Below, in pieces: positions 7,498 through 15,630 of a stretch of DNA of 64,000 nt (positions are counted from its first letter, which is position 1; every line of letters starts with the position of its first letter). Where the stretch lies: assembly GCF_040546275.1 (NCBI RefSeq), contig NZ_JBEPNO010000002.1, forward strand, positions 496,001-560,000, in the 5' to 3' direction. This DNA comes from Nakamurella sp040546275 (GTDB lineage Bacteria > Actinomycetota > Actinomycetes > Mycobacteriales > Nakamurellaceae). The notes under the pieces are model-generated. The model was not told the DNA's origin. It saw only the letters and a list, made by a program, of their open reading frames with translations, and ran no database searches. The position numbers were made by a program, and so were the translations under genes.

Positions 7498-9935
7498 TGA
7501 CGGTCGGGCTGATCCTGGTCTCCCACAGCGCCGACCTGGCGAAGGGGAGTGCGGAGCTGGCCCGGCAGATGGCTCCGACGGTGGTCATCTCACCCGCCGG
7601 CGGTACCGATGACGGCGGCATCGGAACCTCGTTCGAGGCGATCACGGCAGCGATGACGAGCGCCGACACCGGCTCGGGAGCGGTCCTGCTGTACGACCTG
7701 GGAAGCGCTCTGCTGACGGCCGAGACCGCCCTGGAGTTCCTGGATCCCGAAGCGGCGCAACGCATCAGGATCGTCGACGCGCCGTTGGTCGAAGGCGCGC
7801 TGGCAGCTGCGGTCACCGCGGAAGGTGGCGGGGACCTCGACACGGTGGCGGCCTCGGCCCGCTCGGCGGGAGGCATCGCGTCGGGCGAGCCATCCGACCG
7901 ACCCGACGGGCCTGCCCACCAGGACGAGACATCGGACGCCCAGTCCCCAGCAGGCGACCGGAGCGTGACGGCGACGGTTTCGGTGGTGAATCCGCTCGGG
8001 CTGCATGCGCGCCCAGTGGCCACCTTGATCCGATCCCTGGTCGGCCTCGACGTCCGGGTGACACTCGGTCGTCCCGGAGAGCCGGCGGTGGACCTGCGTG
8101 CCGTGCTGCGGGTGGTCGCGATGGCCCTGCGCGGCGGTGATCAGATCGAAGTGGTGACGACCGGCCCGGACGCCACAGCGGCCGCCGCGACCGTCACCGC
8201 CCTGATCACCGGCGGATTCGGTGAGAGCGGTGACCTTCCTCGGCGTATCCCGGCGGCCGGCATGGGCGCCGCCCCGGCCCGGATGGGCAACGCGCCGTCG
8301 GGCCGCTCCTTCGGCGGGTCACCGACCATCGTCGACGGCCTGCTGACCGCGATGCCAGGCGCGCCCGGGTTGGCCATCGGTCCGTTGGTCCGGCTCAACC
8401 GTGCCCCGCAGCAACTGGCCGCAACAGCGCACGCGGACGGCACTGCGTTCGACGGGCCGGAACAGGCGGAGCTGCTCGACGTCGCGATCGCGGCAGCGTC
8501 TCAGAAACTTCTCGCCGGCAATCAGTTCGAGGTGGCCCACGCCGTGCTGCTGACCGACCCGGAGATGCGCGCGGCCGCCGAGCCGGCACTGATCGACGGG
8601 TCCAGCGACGCCGCCTCCGCCTGGTGGGATGCAGTCGGTCGGACGGCCGACGAGATGGCCTCCGACCCCGACGAACTCGTGGCGTCCCGAGCGGTCGACG
8701 TCCGGGAGGCCGGCGCCTCGGTGCTCGCCGAACTCGGCGTGGTCGTCGACCGGATCCCGGCGGGTCTGCACGGTGCCGTCGTCTTCGCCGACGATCTCGG
8801 CCCGGGTGAGGTGCCGGTACTGCTGGAACGCGGGGCCGCCGGTGTGGTGCTCTCCCGCAGCTCGACCACCTCGCACGCGGTGATCGTCGCGCGGGGGCTC
8901 GGACTGCCGCTGATCCTGCGGGCCGGGGATGAGATCGGTCGGTTGCCGGCCGGTTCCGAGTTGGTCCTGGACGGCGACGCCGGGACGGTGACGGTGGCGC
9001 CGAACGCGGAGGCCGGCGCCGATGTCCGGCGCCGCATCGAGGAACTGGCCCACGACTCCCGGGTGCGGACGGATGCGGCGATGGGCCCGGTCTTCCTGCC
9101 GGACGGACGGCAGATCCTGGTGGTGGCCAACATCGGTTCTCTCGCCGATGCCAAGGCCGCCGTGGCCTCGGGGGCGGACGGTGTCGGTCTGCTGCGTACC
9201 GAACTGCTGGTGCTGGACCGGGAGACCTACCCGGACGAGGACACCCAGACGACGGACCTGTCGGCGATCTTCGAGGTGCTGCAGGGCCGTCCGATCGTTG
9301 TGCGGGTCCTCGATGCGGGTGGCGACAAACCGGTCACCGCACTGGATCTCGATCCGATGCACAACGGATTTCTTGGCGTCCGGGGGCTGCGCTACCTGCT
9401 CGCCCACCCGGAACTCCTGCACGCCCAGCTCCGAGCCATCTTCCGGGCGTCGGTCGGGCATCGGGTATCCGTGATGGCACCGATGGTGTCGGTGGCGGCC
9501 GAGGTGATCGCCTTCCGGGACGCGGTCGAGAAGGCCGTCGCCTCCCTCGTCGAGGAGGGCGCCGCGCATCAGGCACCTGATCAGGTCGGCGTGATGATCG
9601 AGGTCCCGGCAGCGGCTCTGGCCGCAGACGAGATCTGCGCGGCCTGCGATTTCGTCTCCGTCGGTTCCAACGACCTGACCAGCTACACCATGGCCGCCGA
9701 CCGGACGGAGGCCGGCGTCGCCGACCTGCTCGACCCATCCTCGACGGCCGTGCAGCGACTGCTGGACCAGCTGTGCGGGTTCGCCGTGGCGGCCGGCACT
9801 CCGGTGGCCGTCTGCGGGGAGATCGCCGGGATGACGGAGCACGCCCTGGCGCTGGTGGCACGGGGTGTGCACGAACTCTCGGTCGCTCCGGCCCGCATCC
9901 CGTTGATCAAGGAACTCCTCCGCAAGGCCGGCTGA
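7497..9935 (+). CDS. dhaM: DhaM multiphosphoryl transfer protein (EIIA-HPr-EI fusion)
   Basis: An 812-residue soluble phosphocarrier that passes phosphate from PEP to ADP on DhaL. Domains in order: EIIA-mannose-like (1 to about 125) with active His10 in LVSHS; HPr (about 155-240) with His170 in NPLGLHARP; and enzyme I (about 275-812), with active His460 in TTSHAVIVAR, PEP-domain segments VGLLRTELLVLDRE and GVMIEVPAAALAADEI, and the catalytic Cys773 in VCGEIAG. E. coli DhaM stops after part of EI; this one has all EI segments and may be self-sufficient. The EI active-site loop reads SRSSTTSHA rather than the usual GGRTSHS. It is last in the operon. Confidence 0.95.
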   Translation: MTVGLILVSHSADLAKGSAELARQMAPTVVISPAGGTDDGGIGTSFEAITAAMTSADTGSGAVLLYDLGSALLTAETALEFLDPEAAQRIRIVDAPLVEGALAAAVTAEGGGDLDTVAASARSAGGIASGEPSDRPDGPAHQDETSDAQSPAGDRSVTATVSVVNPLGLHARPVATLIRSLVGLDVRVTLGRPGEPAVDLRAVLRVVAMALRGGDQIEVVTTGPDATAAAATVTALITGGFGESGDLPRRIPAAGMGAAPARMGNAPSGRSFGGSPTIVDGLLTAMPGAPGLAIGPLVRLNRAPQQLAATAHADGTAFDGPEQAELLDVAIAAASQKLLAGNQFEVAHAVLLTDPEMRAAAEPALIDGSSDAASAWWDAVGRTADEMASDPDELVASRAVDVREAGASVLAELGVVVDRIPAGLHGAVVFADDLGPGEVPVLLERGAAGVVLSRSSTTSHAVIVARGLGLPLILRAGDEIGRLPAGSELVLDGDAGTVTVAPNAEAGADVRRRIEELAHDSRVRTDAAMGPVFLPDGRQILVVANIGSLADAKAAVASGADGVGLLRTELLVLDRETYPDEDTQTTDLSAIFEVLQGRPIVVRVLDAGGDKPVTALDLDPMHNGFLGVRGLRYLLAHPELLHAQLRAIFRASVGHRVSVMAPMVSVAAEVIAFRDAVEKAVASLVEEGAAHQAPDQVGVMIEVPAAALAADEICAACDFVSVGSNDLTSYTMAADRTEAGVADLLDPSSTAVQRLLDQLCGFAVAAGTPVAVCGEIAGMTEHALALVARGVHELSVAPARIPLIKELLRKAG

Positions 9936-10004
9936 CCAGCGCGGTGGCTAGCATCGGTATCGCAAGCAGCCGTCTCGAGCGGTGAACGTCCTGTGGAGGT
10001 CAGC

Positions 10005-11063
10005 GTGACGATCGAATCCCTGCCCGTGCTCGATCTGTCGGAACTGGACGGGGGTGGGCGTGCCGCCGAGGATTTCCTGACCCGGCTGCGTCAGGCCACC
10101 CATGACGTCGGCTTCTTCTACCTGGTCGGACACGGGGTGCCGCAGACGCTCGTCGACACGATGATCAGCACGGCGCACAGCTTCTTCGCGCTGCCGGTCG
10201 ACGACAAGATGGCGATCGAGAACCTGAAGAGCCCGCATTTCCGTGGCTACACCAGGATCGGCGGCGAGCGCACCCAGGGCCGGACCGACTGGCGGGAGCA
10301 GATCGACATCGGGCCGGAGCGACCGGCGGTCGAACCCGGACCCGAGGTACCCGAGTGGGAGCGCCTCGAGGGGCCCAACCAGTGGCCAGCGGCGATGCCA
10401 GAACTCCGCGGGGTGGTGACCCGGTGGGACGCCGAGATGATGGGAGTCGGGCTGCGGCTGCTACGGGCCTGGGCGCGGGCATTGGGCCAGCCCGCCGACG
10501 TCTTCGACGAGGCGTTCGCGGACCGGCCCTCCACCCTGCTGAAGATCGTCCGCTACCCGGGCCGATCTGGCAGAAACCCCATGAACGACAACGGTTCCGC
10601 CGCGCCGGCGGACGAGGCAGATCGGCAGGGGGTCGGGTCGCACAAGGACGGGGGAGTGCTCACGCTGCTGCTCCTCGAGCCGGGGACCGCCGGCCTGCAG
10701 GTGCAGCATGACGGCGGATGGATCGACGCGCCGCCGATGCCGGGCGCGTTCGTCGTCAACATCGGTGAGTTGTTGGAGGTTGCGACCAACGGCTACCTCA
10801 AGGCCACCGTGCATCGCGTGCTGTCCCCGCCGGACGGTTCCGAACGCATCTCGATCCCGTTCTTCTACAACCCGGCGCTGTCCAGCACGATCCCGATGCT
10901 GACGCTGCCGTCGGAGCTGCAGGCGGAGGCGGTCGGCATCACGGCGGACCCGGACAATCCGCTCTACGCGACCTACGGCGCGAACCTTCTCAAGAGTCGG
11001 CTCCGGGCCCACCCCGACGTCGCGGCCATCCACCACGCCGACCTGCTCGCCGCGCGCCGGTAG
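10005..11063 (+). CDS. 2-oxoglutarate/Fe(II) oxygenase, isopenicillin-N-synthase family
   Basis: A 352-residue non-heme iron oxygenase. The N-terminal DIOX_N part has VGFFYLVGHGVPQ, typical of the family. The iron triad is visible as His213 and Asp215 (GSHKDGG) and His270 (TVHRVL), with Arg281 in RISIPFF to bind the 2-oxoglutarate carboxylate. I start at the GTG at 10005 because GGAGGT lies five bases before it; a GTG at 9993 would place that site inside the gene. Bacterial relatives hydroxylate or cyclise varied small molecules, and the substrate is not evident. It follows dhaM by 69 bp and may be transcribed with it. Confidence 0.87.
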   Translation: MTIESLPVLDLSELDGGGRAAEDFLTRLRQATHDVGFFYLVGHGVPQTLVDTMISTAHSFFALPVDDKMAIENLKSPHFRGYTRIGGERTQGRTDWREQIDIGPERPAVEPGPEVPEWERLEGPNQWPAAMPELRGVVTRWDAEMMGVGLRLLRAWARALGQPADVFDEAFADRPSTLLKIVRYPGRSGRNPMNDNGSAAPADEADRQGVGSHKDGGVLTLLLLEPGTAGLQVQHDGGWIDAPPMPGAFVVNIGELLEVATNGYLKATVHRVLSPPDGSERISIPFFYNPALSSTIPMLTLPSELQAEAVGITADPDNPLYATYGANLLKSRLRAHPDVAAIHHADLLAARR

Positions 11064-11097
11064 TCGGACAGCGCGGCGCCGGTAGTCGGACAGCGCG
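11054..11097. repeat. 22-bp exact tandem duplication across a stop codon
   Basis: The 22-bp unit (starting GCGCCGGTAGTCGG) occurs twice in a row at 11054-11075 and 11076-11097. The first copy contains the TAG stop of the oxygenase gene, so the duplication does not change the protein. Confidence 0.9.
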
Positions 11098-11131
11098 GCC
11101 CCCCAGTCCGCGGCCCGGATGCCCGACTACC
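11081..11131. terminator. Possible hairpin between convergent genes
   Basis: GGTAGTCGG at 11081-11089 is the exact reverse complement of CCGACTACC at 11123-11131, with a GC-rich 33-nt loop that can fold further. It sits between the oxygenase gene and the convergent glycosidase gene. There is no T-tract, so its role as a terminator is only suggested. Confidence 0.4.
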
Positions 11132-11228
11132 TGCAGCAGGCGGTGGCCCGGCAGGTCGCCGGGACGCACCGATGACCACCAGTGAGCCGACGGCGGTGTC
11201 ATGTCCGCCGGTTCCTCGCTCTGGGTGC

Positions 11229-12902
11229 CTACGGGTCGAGAGCGGTGATCTGTCGGTTGACGTTCTCGCGCACCCCGAGGTAGTGGAGCGGGTCCGCGCT
11301 GTAGCGGTCGAAGGAGAGTCGCCCGCCACGGCCGTCGGTGTCGATCTGCTGCAGCACCGCGGCACGGCCGGCAAGTTCCGCGAGCCGGTCGAACGCCCTC
11401 ATGTCGAACATCGCCTGGGTGAAGACCTTGGACCGGATGGAGTCCCACGGCTGCCCGCCGATGCCTGGGTAGACCATGAAGGCGTCACCCCCGAGCAGTG
11501 CCCCGGAGGCGGTGGTGTCGCGGAACGGATCGATGGGTCGGCGGGAGAGCTCGGAGTTGTAGAAGTTGAAGCCCCAGTGCAGGAATCCGGCACAGCCGTG
11601 GGCAAAGAGCTGGTGTCCGAGAACGCGGTTGCGACTCGACGGCATCGCGAAGAACCTGTTCGACACGTCCCGATCCTGGGCGACGCAGTAGTACGCCCAC
11701 AACGGCCGGATGCCGCGGGCCAGGAATGGTGCGATGGCGTCGGTGGCGACCACCGCGTGCTCGACGGTGCCGGAGTCGTAGAACTCGATGTCGCTGAGAG
11801 CGTCGATCACGGTGCACGGCTCGAGCAGATCCGCGACCACTGCCTTGGCGCGTGCGTAGCTCGCCAGATGCTCGGCGCCGCTCGGCTCGTCCGAGATGTG
11901 GAAGAGCACCCGGTCCAGCCCCCAGACGGTGTCCAGATGCGTCTTCAGTGCAGGGATGACCTGCTCGAGAAAGTCTCGATAGCTCGGGTCCGTCGCGCTC
12001 ACGTGCCAGCCGAACGCTTCGACGGACTCCCCGTCCCGGGTCACGTAGATGGACGGGGTCGCGAGGGCGCCCCACTGCGTGAACAGATGCGCGATCTCCA
12101 GCCGGTCCATGCCGTGCCGGCGACACAGCTGCAGCCATCTGTCCAGCAGGGTGAAGTCGACGGCGTACCGCCCGTCGGCATGGGTGATGTCCAGCAGCTG
12201 CGTCCTGCGGCGGCGACCGCCCACCTCGGTGTCCAGCGGCGGGGTCCAGACAGGCGTCAGGACCGTATTGACCTGCATCCGGGCTGCGGATCCGAGAAAT
12301 GCGTCGATGACGGCCCAGTGCTGTTCGGAGAAGACGTCGCAGCCGTAGAACTCTGCGAGCCCGTCGCAGTGGAACCAGTGCGTGTGGGCGATGGGCAGTC
12401 GCGGCAGAGCCTGGGCGTACACCACGACGGACATGCGCCGGCGGTAGAGGAGCGCCGCACGGGAATCGGTGACGCTGACGACGATGTCATGCCGCCCGGC
12501 CAGCGCGGGGTCGTCGACGCGGAAGTCGACCCACAGACCCCGCCAGCTACCGAGTATCGGCGAGATGCTCCCGTCGACAAGCGGTCTCAGCAGATCGGGA
12601 TAGAGCCCGGGCCCGTCGCGGTCGTAGCCGTCGTCGTGCTCGGCGAACGCGGCCAGGTCGCACGGAACCAGATCCACGCTGTGCAGGGTGACGTACGGAC
12701 GGGCGGCCGGGTCGACGTCCACCCGCAGCGGCGCGCTGTCCCGGAAAGCGGCGCGCTGCGGAGGTCGGAACGCGACCTGGAACGAAGCCGTCTCCCCGAG
12801 GAAGACGCTCATCGCGGGCGATTCACCGTCACCGCCGAGAACGCCGTCGGGATAGACCTTCGCCAGCGCGTGCGTCGTCCTGAACTGCCAGTCGCCGTTC
12901 AT
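11229..12902 (-). CDS. DUF4091 / GH123-like glycosidase
   Basis: A 557-residue protein without signal peptide, so probably cytoplasmic. The N-terminal ~180 residues form a beta-sandwich-like region (ASFQVAFRPPQ, VVYAQALPRLPIAHTHWFH). A TIM-barrel-like domain follows, with HGMDRLEIAHLFTQWG and the acidic pair Asp338-Glu339 in LFHISDEPSG. In GH123 beta-N-acetylgalactosaminidases a neighbouring Asp-Glu pair performs substrate-assisted catalysis, and the position fits. Its C-terminal part GFLHWGFNFYNS resembles DUF4091 members. It is on the strand of the DeoR regulator and divergent from an importer with AgaS, which supports an amino-sugar substrate. Activity is inferred. Confidence 0.75.
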   Translation of the reverse strand: MNGDWQFRTTHALAKVYPDGVLGGDGESPAMSVFLGETASFQVAFRPPQRAAFRDSAPLRVDVDPAARPYVTLHSVDLVPCDLAAFAEHDDGYDRDGPGLYPDLLRPLVDGSISPILGSWRGLWVDFRVDDPALAGRHDIVVSVTDSRAALLYRRRMSVVVYAQALPRLPIAHTHWFHCDGLAEFYGCDVFSEQHWAVIDAFLGSAARMQVNTVLTPVWTPPLDTEVGGRRRRTQLLDITHADGRYAVDFTLLDRWLQLCRRHGMDRLEIAHLFTQWGALATPSIYVTRDGESVEAFGWHVSATDPSYRDFLEQVIPALKTHLDTVWGLDRVLFHISDEPSGAEHLASYARAKAVVADLLEPCTVIDALSDIEFYDSGTVEHAVVATDAIAPFLARGIRPLWAYYCVAQDRDVSNRFFAMPSSRNRVLGHQLFAHGCAGFLHWGFNFYNSELSRRPIDPFRDTTASGALLGGDAFMVYPGIGGQPWDSIRSKVFTQAMFDMRAFDRLAELAGRAAVLQQIDTDGRGGRLSFDRYSADPLHYLGVRENVNRQITALDP

Positions 12903-12915
12903 CGCAACGCGGCGG

Positions 12916-13287
12916 TCATCGGGGAGGGAATCTTCGATGGTCGCCGATGACCTTCTCCAGGACCGCGAATGTCCGACCCATCCGGGCGCCGACAGCGCGG
13001 GAGTAGAACCCGGCGGGGCCGATCCAGTTGATCTGCGCGACCCGCAGTCCCGCGGTGCAGTCGAGCGGTCGGGCCGACCGCCCAGCCGTCGACGTGCCCG
13101 GTCGGGGCCAGGGTGTCACAGGCCCGGCTGTCACAGGCCCGGCCGTCCTCTTGCCGGCCGCGGCATTCGGAGCTGTCAGGTATAGGAGAGTCGTCGACGC
13201 GAACAGGAAGCCGGTCATCTCGTCGTCGCACACGGCCACCAGACGCAGGGCCGCAGTCCGCAGTTCCGCCGGACCGGCCCGACTCAC
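12916..13287 (-). CDS. Hypothetical protein, translationally coupled to the DeoR gene
   Basis: A 123-residue product that I do not recognise. Its GTG start overlaps the DeoR stop by four bases (GTGA) and its stop lies 13 bp before the DUF4091 glycosidase, so it is placed as a real operon member. The N-terminal half has a hydrophobic stretch (GFLFASTTLLYLTAP); the C-terminal part reads RVAQINWIGPAGFYSRAVG. In the middle a 15-bp direct duplication gives a repeated AGPVT. It could be a small unknown protein or the remnant of a larger enzyme; the position argues for the former and the duplication for the latter. Confidence 0.5.
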   Translation of the reverse strand: MSRAGPAELRTAALRLVAVCDDEMTGFLFASTTLLYLTAPNAAAGKRTAGPVTAGPVTPWPRPGTSTAGRSARPLDCTAGLRVAQINWIGPAGFYSRAVGARMGRTFAVLEKVIGDHRRFPPR

Positions 13288-14039
13288 GTGGTCACCACGC
13301 GTACCCCGGCCGCGCGCAGCTCGTCCAGGTCGGCGGGATGGGCGCCGCGGTCGGTCACCACGTCGTCGACCCGCGAGAGCGGAGTGATCTGCGCGAACCG
13401 CACCACGCCGATCTTCGAGCTGTCCGCGATCACCACGGCTCGGCGGGACTGGCGCAGGAAGGCGCGGTCGGTCTGGGCTTCCATCTCGTCATACGTCGTA
13501 CATCCCTGTTCAGCCGTCAGCCCGTCGACACCGATGAACGCCACGTCCAGGTGGTACCCGGCCAGCATCACCTCCGCGGCCGGCCCGACCAGTTCCGCCG
13601 ACCAGCGCGCAATTCCGCCGATGACCACCAGGTGGAGCCGTTTGTTGCCGACCAGCTCGGCTGCGATGTTGATCGCGTTGGTGACGACGGTGATGTTCCG
13701 TCTGGCCGACAGCGCCCGGGCCAGCTCCAGAGCGGTTGTCCCGCCCGTCATCCCGACGACGGCGCCCTCGTCGACCAGCTCGGCGGCGGCCCTGCCGATC
13801 CGGATCTTCTCCTCCTGGCGCATGGCCGCCTTGACCCTGATGTGCAACTCGGCGCCGACATCGTTGGCCACCGCTCCGCCGTGCGTGCGCAGCAGCAGGC
13901 CACTCCTGGACAGCGCCTGCAGGTCGCGCCGAATGGTCGCCTCGGAGACCCCCAGTGAAGTGGCCAACTCGGTGACCTCGATGGCGCGGCTGTCACCCAC
14001 GCGTTCGAGGATTGCGGTGTGCCGCACCTGTCTGCGCAT
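13284..14039 (-). CDS. DeoR/GlpR-family transcriptional repressor
   Basis: A 251-residue regulator. The N-terminal winged helix contains ELATSLGVSEATIRRDLQAL, the DeoR signature, followed by RTHGGAV. The sensor domain resembles phosphosugar isomerases (GMTGGTTALELARAL, VIGGIARWSAELVGP, ADSSKIG). Such regulators usually respond to sugar phosphates. The start ATG at 14039 is preferred because the family N-terminus (RRQVRHTAILERV) begins there; an upstream alternative would add 26 unrelated residues. It is divergent from the importer operon at 14287 and heads the minus-strand glycosidase genes, so it most likely controls both. Confidence 0.92.
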   Translation of the reverse strand: MRRQVRHTAILERVGDSRAIEVTELATSLGVSEATIRRDLQALSRSGLLLRTHGGAVANDVGAELHIRVKAAMRQEEKIRIGRAAAELVDEGAVVGMTGGTTALELARALSARRNITVVTNAINIAAELVGNKRLHLVVIGGIARWSAELVGPAAEVMLAGYHLDVAFIGVDGLTAEQGCTTYDEMEAQTDRAFLRQSRRAVVIADSSKIGVVRFAQITPLSRVDDVVTDRGAHPADLDELRAAGVRVVTT

Positions 14040-14139
14040 CGCTGCATCGTATCCACTCCGTGTCCGAGTGCTCACCGAAGTATTAGTGCGCGATTGTGCG
14101 CGGAACACGCAACACAATGTTCACACAATCATTCAATAC

Positions 14140-14300
14140 CGCACCATTGACGGACCTGCGCCGGGCTCTCTACTGTAGGCCGATCGCACCGCTCACAAAT
14201 GCGCAGCGTTGTCCCCTGACGAACGCGCACCATTCGATCACGGCTGGCTGCGTCTCGTTGACGAGGCGCAAGCCGCAGGAGGCGAAATGCGCACCATTCA
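14140..14300. promoter_or_regulatory. Three CGCACCATT boxes, candidate DeoR operators
   Basis: The sequence CGCACCATT followed by GA or C(G)A occurs at 14140-14150, 14226-14237 and 14290-14300, all in the same orientation. The first overlaps the -35 box, the second lies in the leader, and the third covers codons 2-5 of the binding-protein gene. Spacings are 86 and 64 bp. Such repetition over a promoter next to a divergent DeoR gene fits a repressor array; that DeoR binds here is inference. Confidence 0.5.
14147..14176 (+). promoter_or_regulatory. Promoter of the GalNAc-type importer operon
   Basis: A -35 box TTGACG (14147-14152) and a -10 box TACTGT (14171-14176) are separated by 18 bp. Transcription would start near 14183, about 100 nt before the binding-protein gene. 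Confidence 0.7.
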
Positions 14301-15630
14301 TGGTCGTTCCCCAGCGTCGACGCGGTCCGCCCGCATGCTTGCAGCGGTCGCGGGCGTCGTGCTGGTGACGTCTGCCTGTGGCGGAAGCACAGCCAGTTCG
14401 AGCGGTTCGGGACAGACCACCGGGGTGACGATCACCGTCGCGCTGGCCGCGGATCCACCACCGGCCGCGGTGCTGGCTGCCTTCACCCAGCAGAGCGGCA
14501 TCACCGTCAACTGGGTCAACATCGACTGGGACAGCCTGCAGACCAAGATCTCGGCCGCCGCAACGGCGAAGACGTTCTTCGCCGACGCCACCGATGTCGA
14601 TTGGTCGCGGGTGGGCCAGCTCGGCAAACTCGGCTGGTTCGTGCCGATGGAGAAGTACATCGACACGGCCGCGACGAAGGCCGACGTCCCCCAGCTCTCC
14701 TCCTTCACGTCCGACGGCCACGTCGTCGGCGTGCCCTACGACGCGTCGTTCATGGTCACAACGGTCAACGAGGACCTGTTCACCAGGGCCGGCATCACGG
14801 CCATGCCGAAGACGATGACGGAATACACCAGTGCTCTGAAACAACTGAAGAGCAAAGGGGTGTCGCAGTATCCGTTGAACATCCCGTTCGCGGCGGCCGA
14901 GGGTCTGTCGACGTACTGGTACCAGACGACGAACGCCTTCGGCGGCACGGTGCTGGACGGAACCGGGAAACCCCAGTTCACCGACCCCGGCTCCGCCGGC
15001 TACCAGGCAGCAGCGTGGATGGTCGACGCCATGAAGACCGGGCTGGTGCCGCCCGGCAACATCAACGTCACCGACAGCCAGGGAGAGCAGACCCTGATGG
15101 CCAAAGGTCAGGTGGCGACCACGTTCTCGGACTACTCGGGCGTCGTCGGCGTGCTGTACAACGACAAGACGCAGTCCTCGGTGCCCAGCAAGACGCAGTA
15201 CCTGCCGACGCCCGGCGTCGACAGGCCGACGGTCAACTTGTCCAATCCCGACGGCATCGGAATCCCGAAGGAAGCGAAATACCCCGACGCGGCGGCCAAA
15301 TTCATCCAGTGGTTCACGTCGGCCCAGACGCAACAGGATTTCGCCGGGCTGAGCGGTCCGAGCAAGACGTGGAGCGCCTACACGCTGCCCTCACATCTCT
15401 CGGCCGTGCAGAAGCTGGCCACAGCAGGCGGTCTCGCCCAGGGTCAGGTGCTGGCCGACCTGTTGAAGACGTCGAAGCCGGTGTTCGCCGGCGGTGCGCC
15501 GACCTGGTACCCGAAATTCTCCAACGCCGTCTACACGAACCTGCATGCCGCGGCGACCGGTTCGATGAGCACTGATCAGGCCATCAAGGCGATTGCCGCG
15601 GTCGCCGTCAGTCTCTCGAGCGGGTCGTGA
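14287..15630 (+). CDS. ABC sugar-importer substrate-binding lipoprotein
   Basis: A 447-residue extracellular binding protein of the carbohydrate uptake (CUT1) class. The N-terminal signal ends in a lipobox, LVTSAC, so it is anchored to the outer face of the membrane. The mature protein has a family 1 solute-binding fold (TVALAADPPPAAVLAAFTQ, FVPMEKYIDTAA, VVGVPYDASFMVTT). The ATG at 14287 has AGGAGG six bases upstream. It is the first gene of an operon with two permeases overlapping by four bases each. No ATPase gene is present, as usual for actinobacterial CUT1 systems served by a shared MsiK. Confidence 0.92.
   Translation: MRTIHGRSPASTRSARMLAAVAGVVLVTSACGGSTASSSGSGQTTGVTITVALAADPPPAAVLAAFTQQSGITVNWVNIDWDSLQTKISAAATAKTFFADATDVDWSRVGQLGKLGWFVPMEKYIDTAATKADVPQLSSFTSDGHVVGVPYDASFMVTTVNEDLFTRAGITAMPKTMTEYTSALKQLKSKGVSQYPLNIPFAAAEGLSTYWYQTTNAFGGTVLDGTGKPQFTDPGSAGYQAAAWMVDAMKTGLVPPGNINVTDSQGEQTLMAKGQVATTFSDYSGVVGVLYNDKTQSSVPSKTQYLPTPGVDRPTVNLSNPDGIGIPKEAKYPDAAAKFIQWFTSAQTQQDFAGLSGPSKTWSAYTLPSHLSAVQKLATAGGLAQGQVLADLLKTSKPVFAGGAPTWYPKFSNAVYTNLHAAATGSMSTDQAIKAIAAVAVSLSSGS

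Noticed and set aside
8319..9872. Minus-strand frame of 517 codons opposite dhaM
   Set aside because: Its product is a low-complexity His/Arg/Gly/Asp sequence; the plus strand carries all conserved DhaM motifs.
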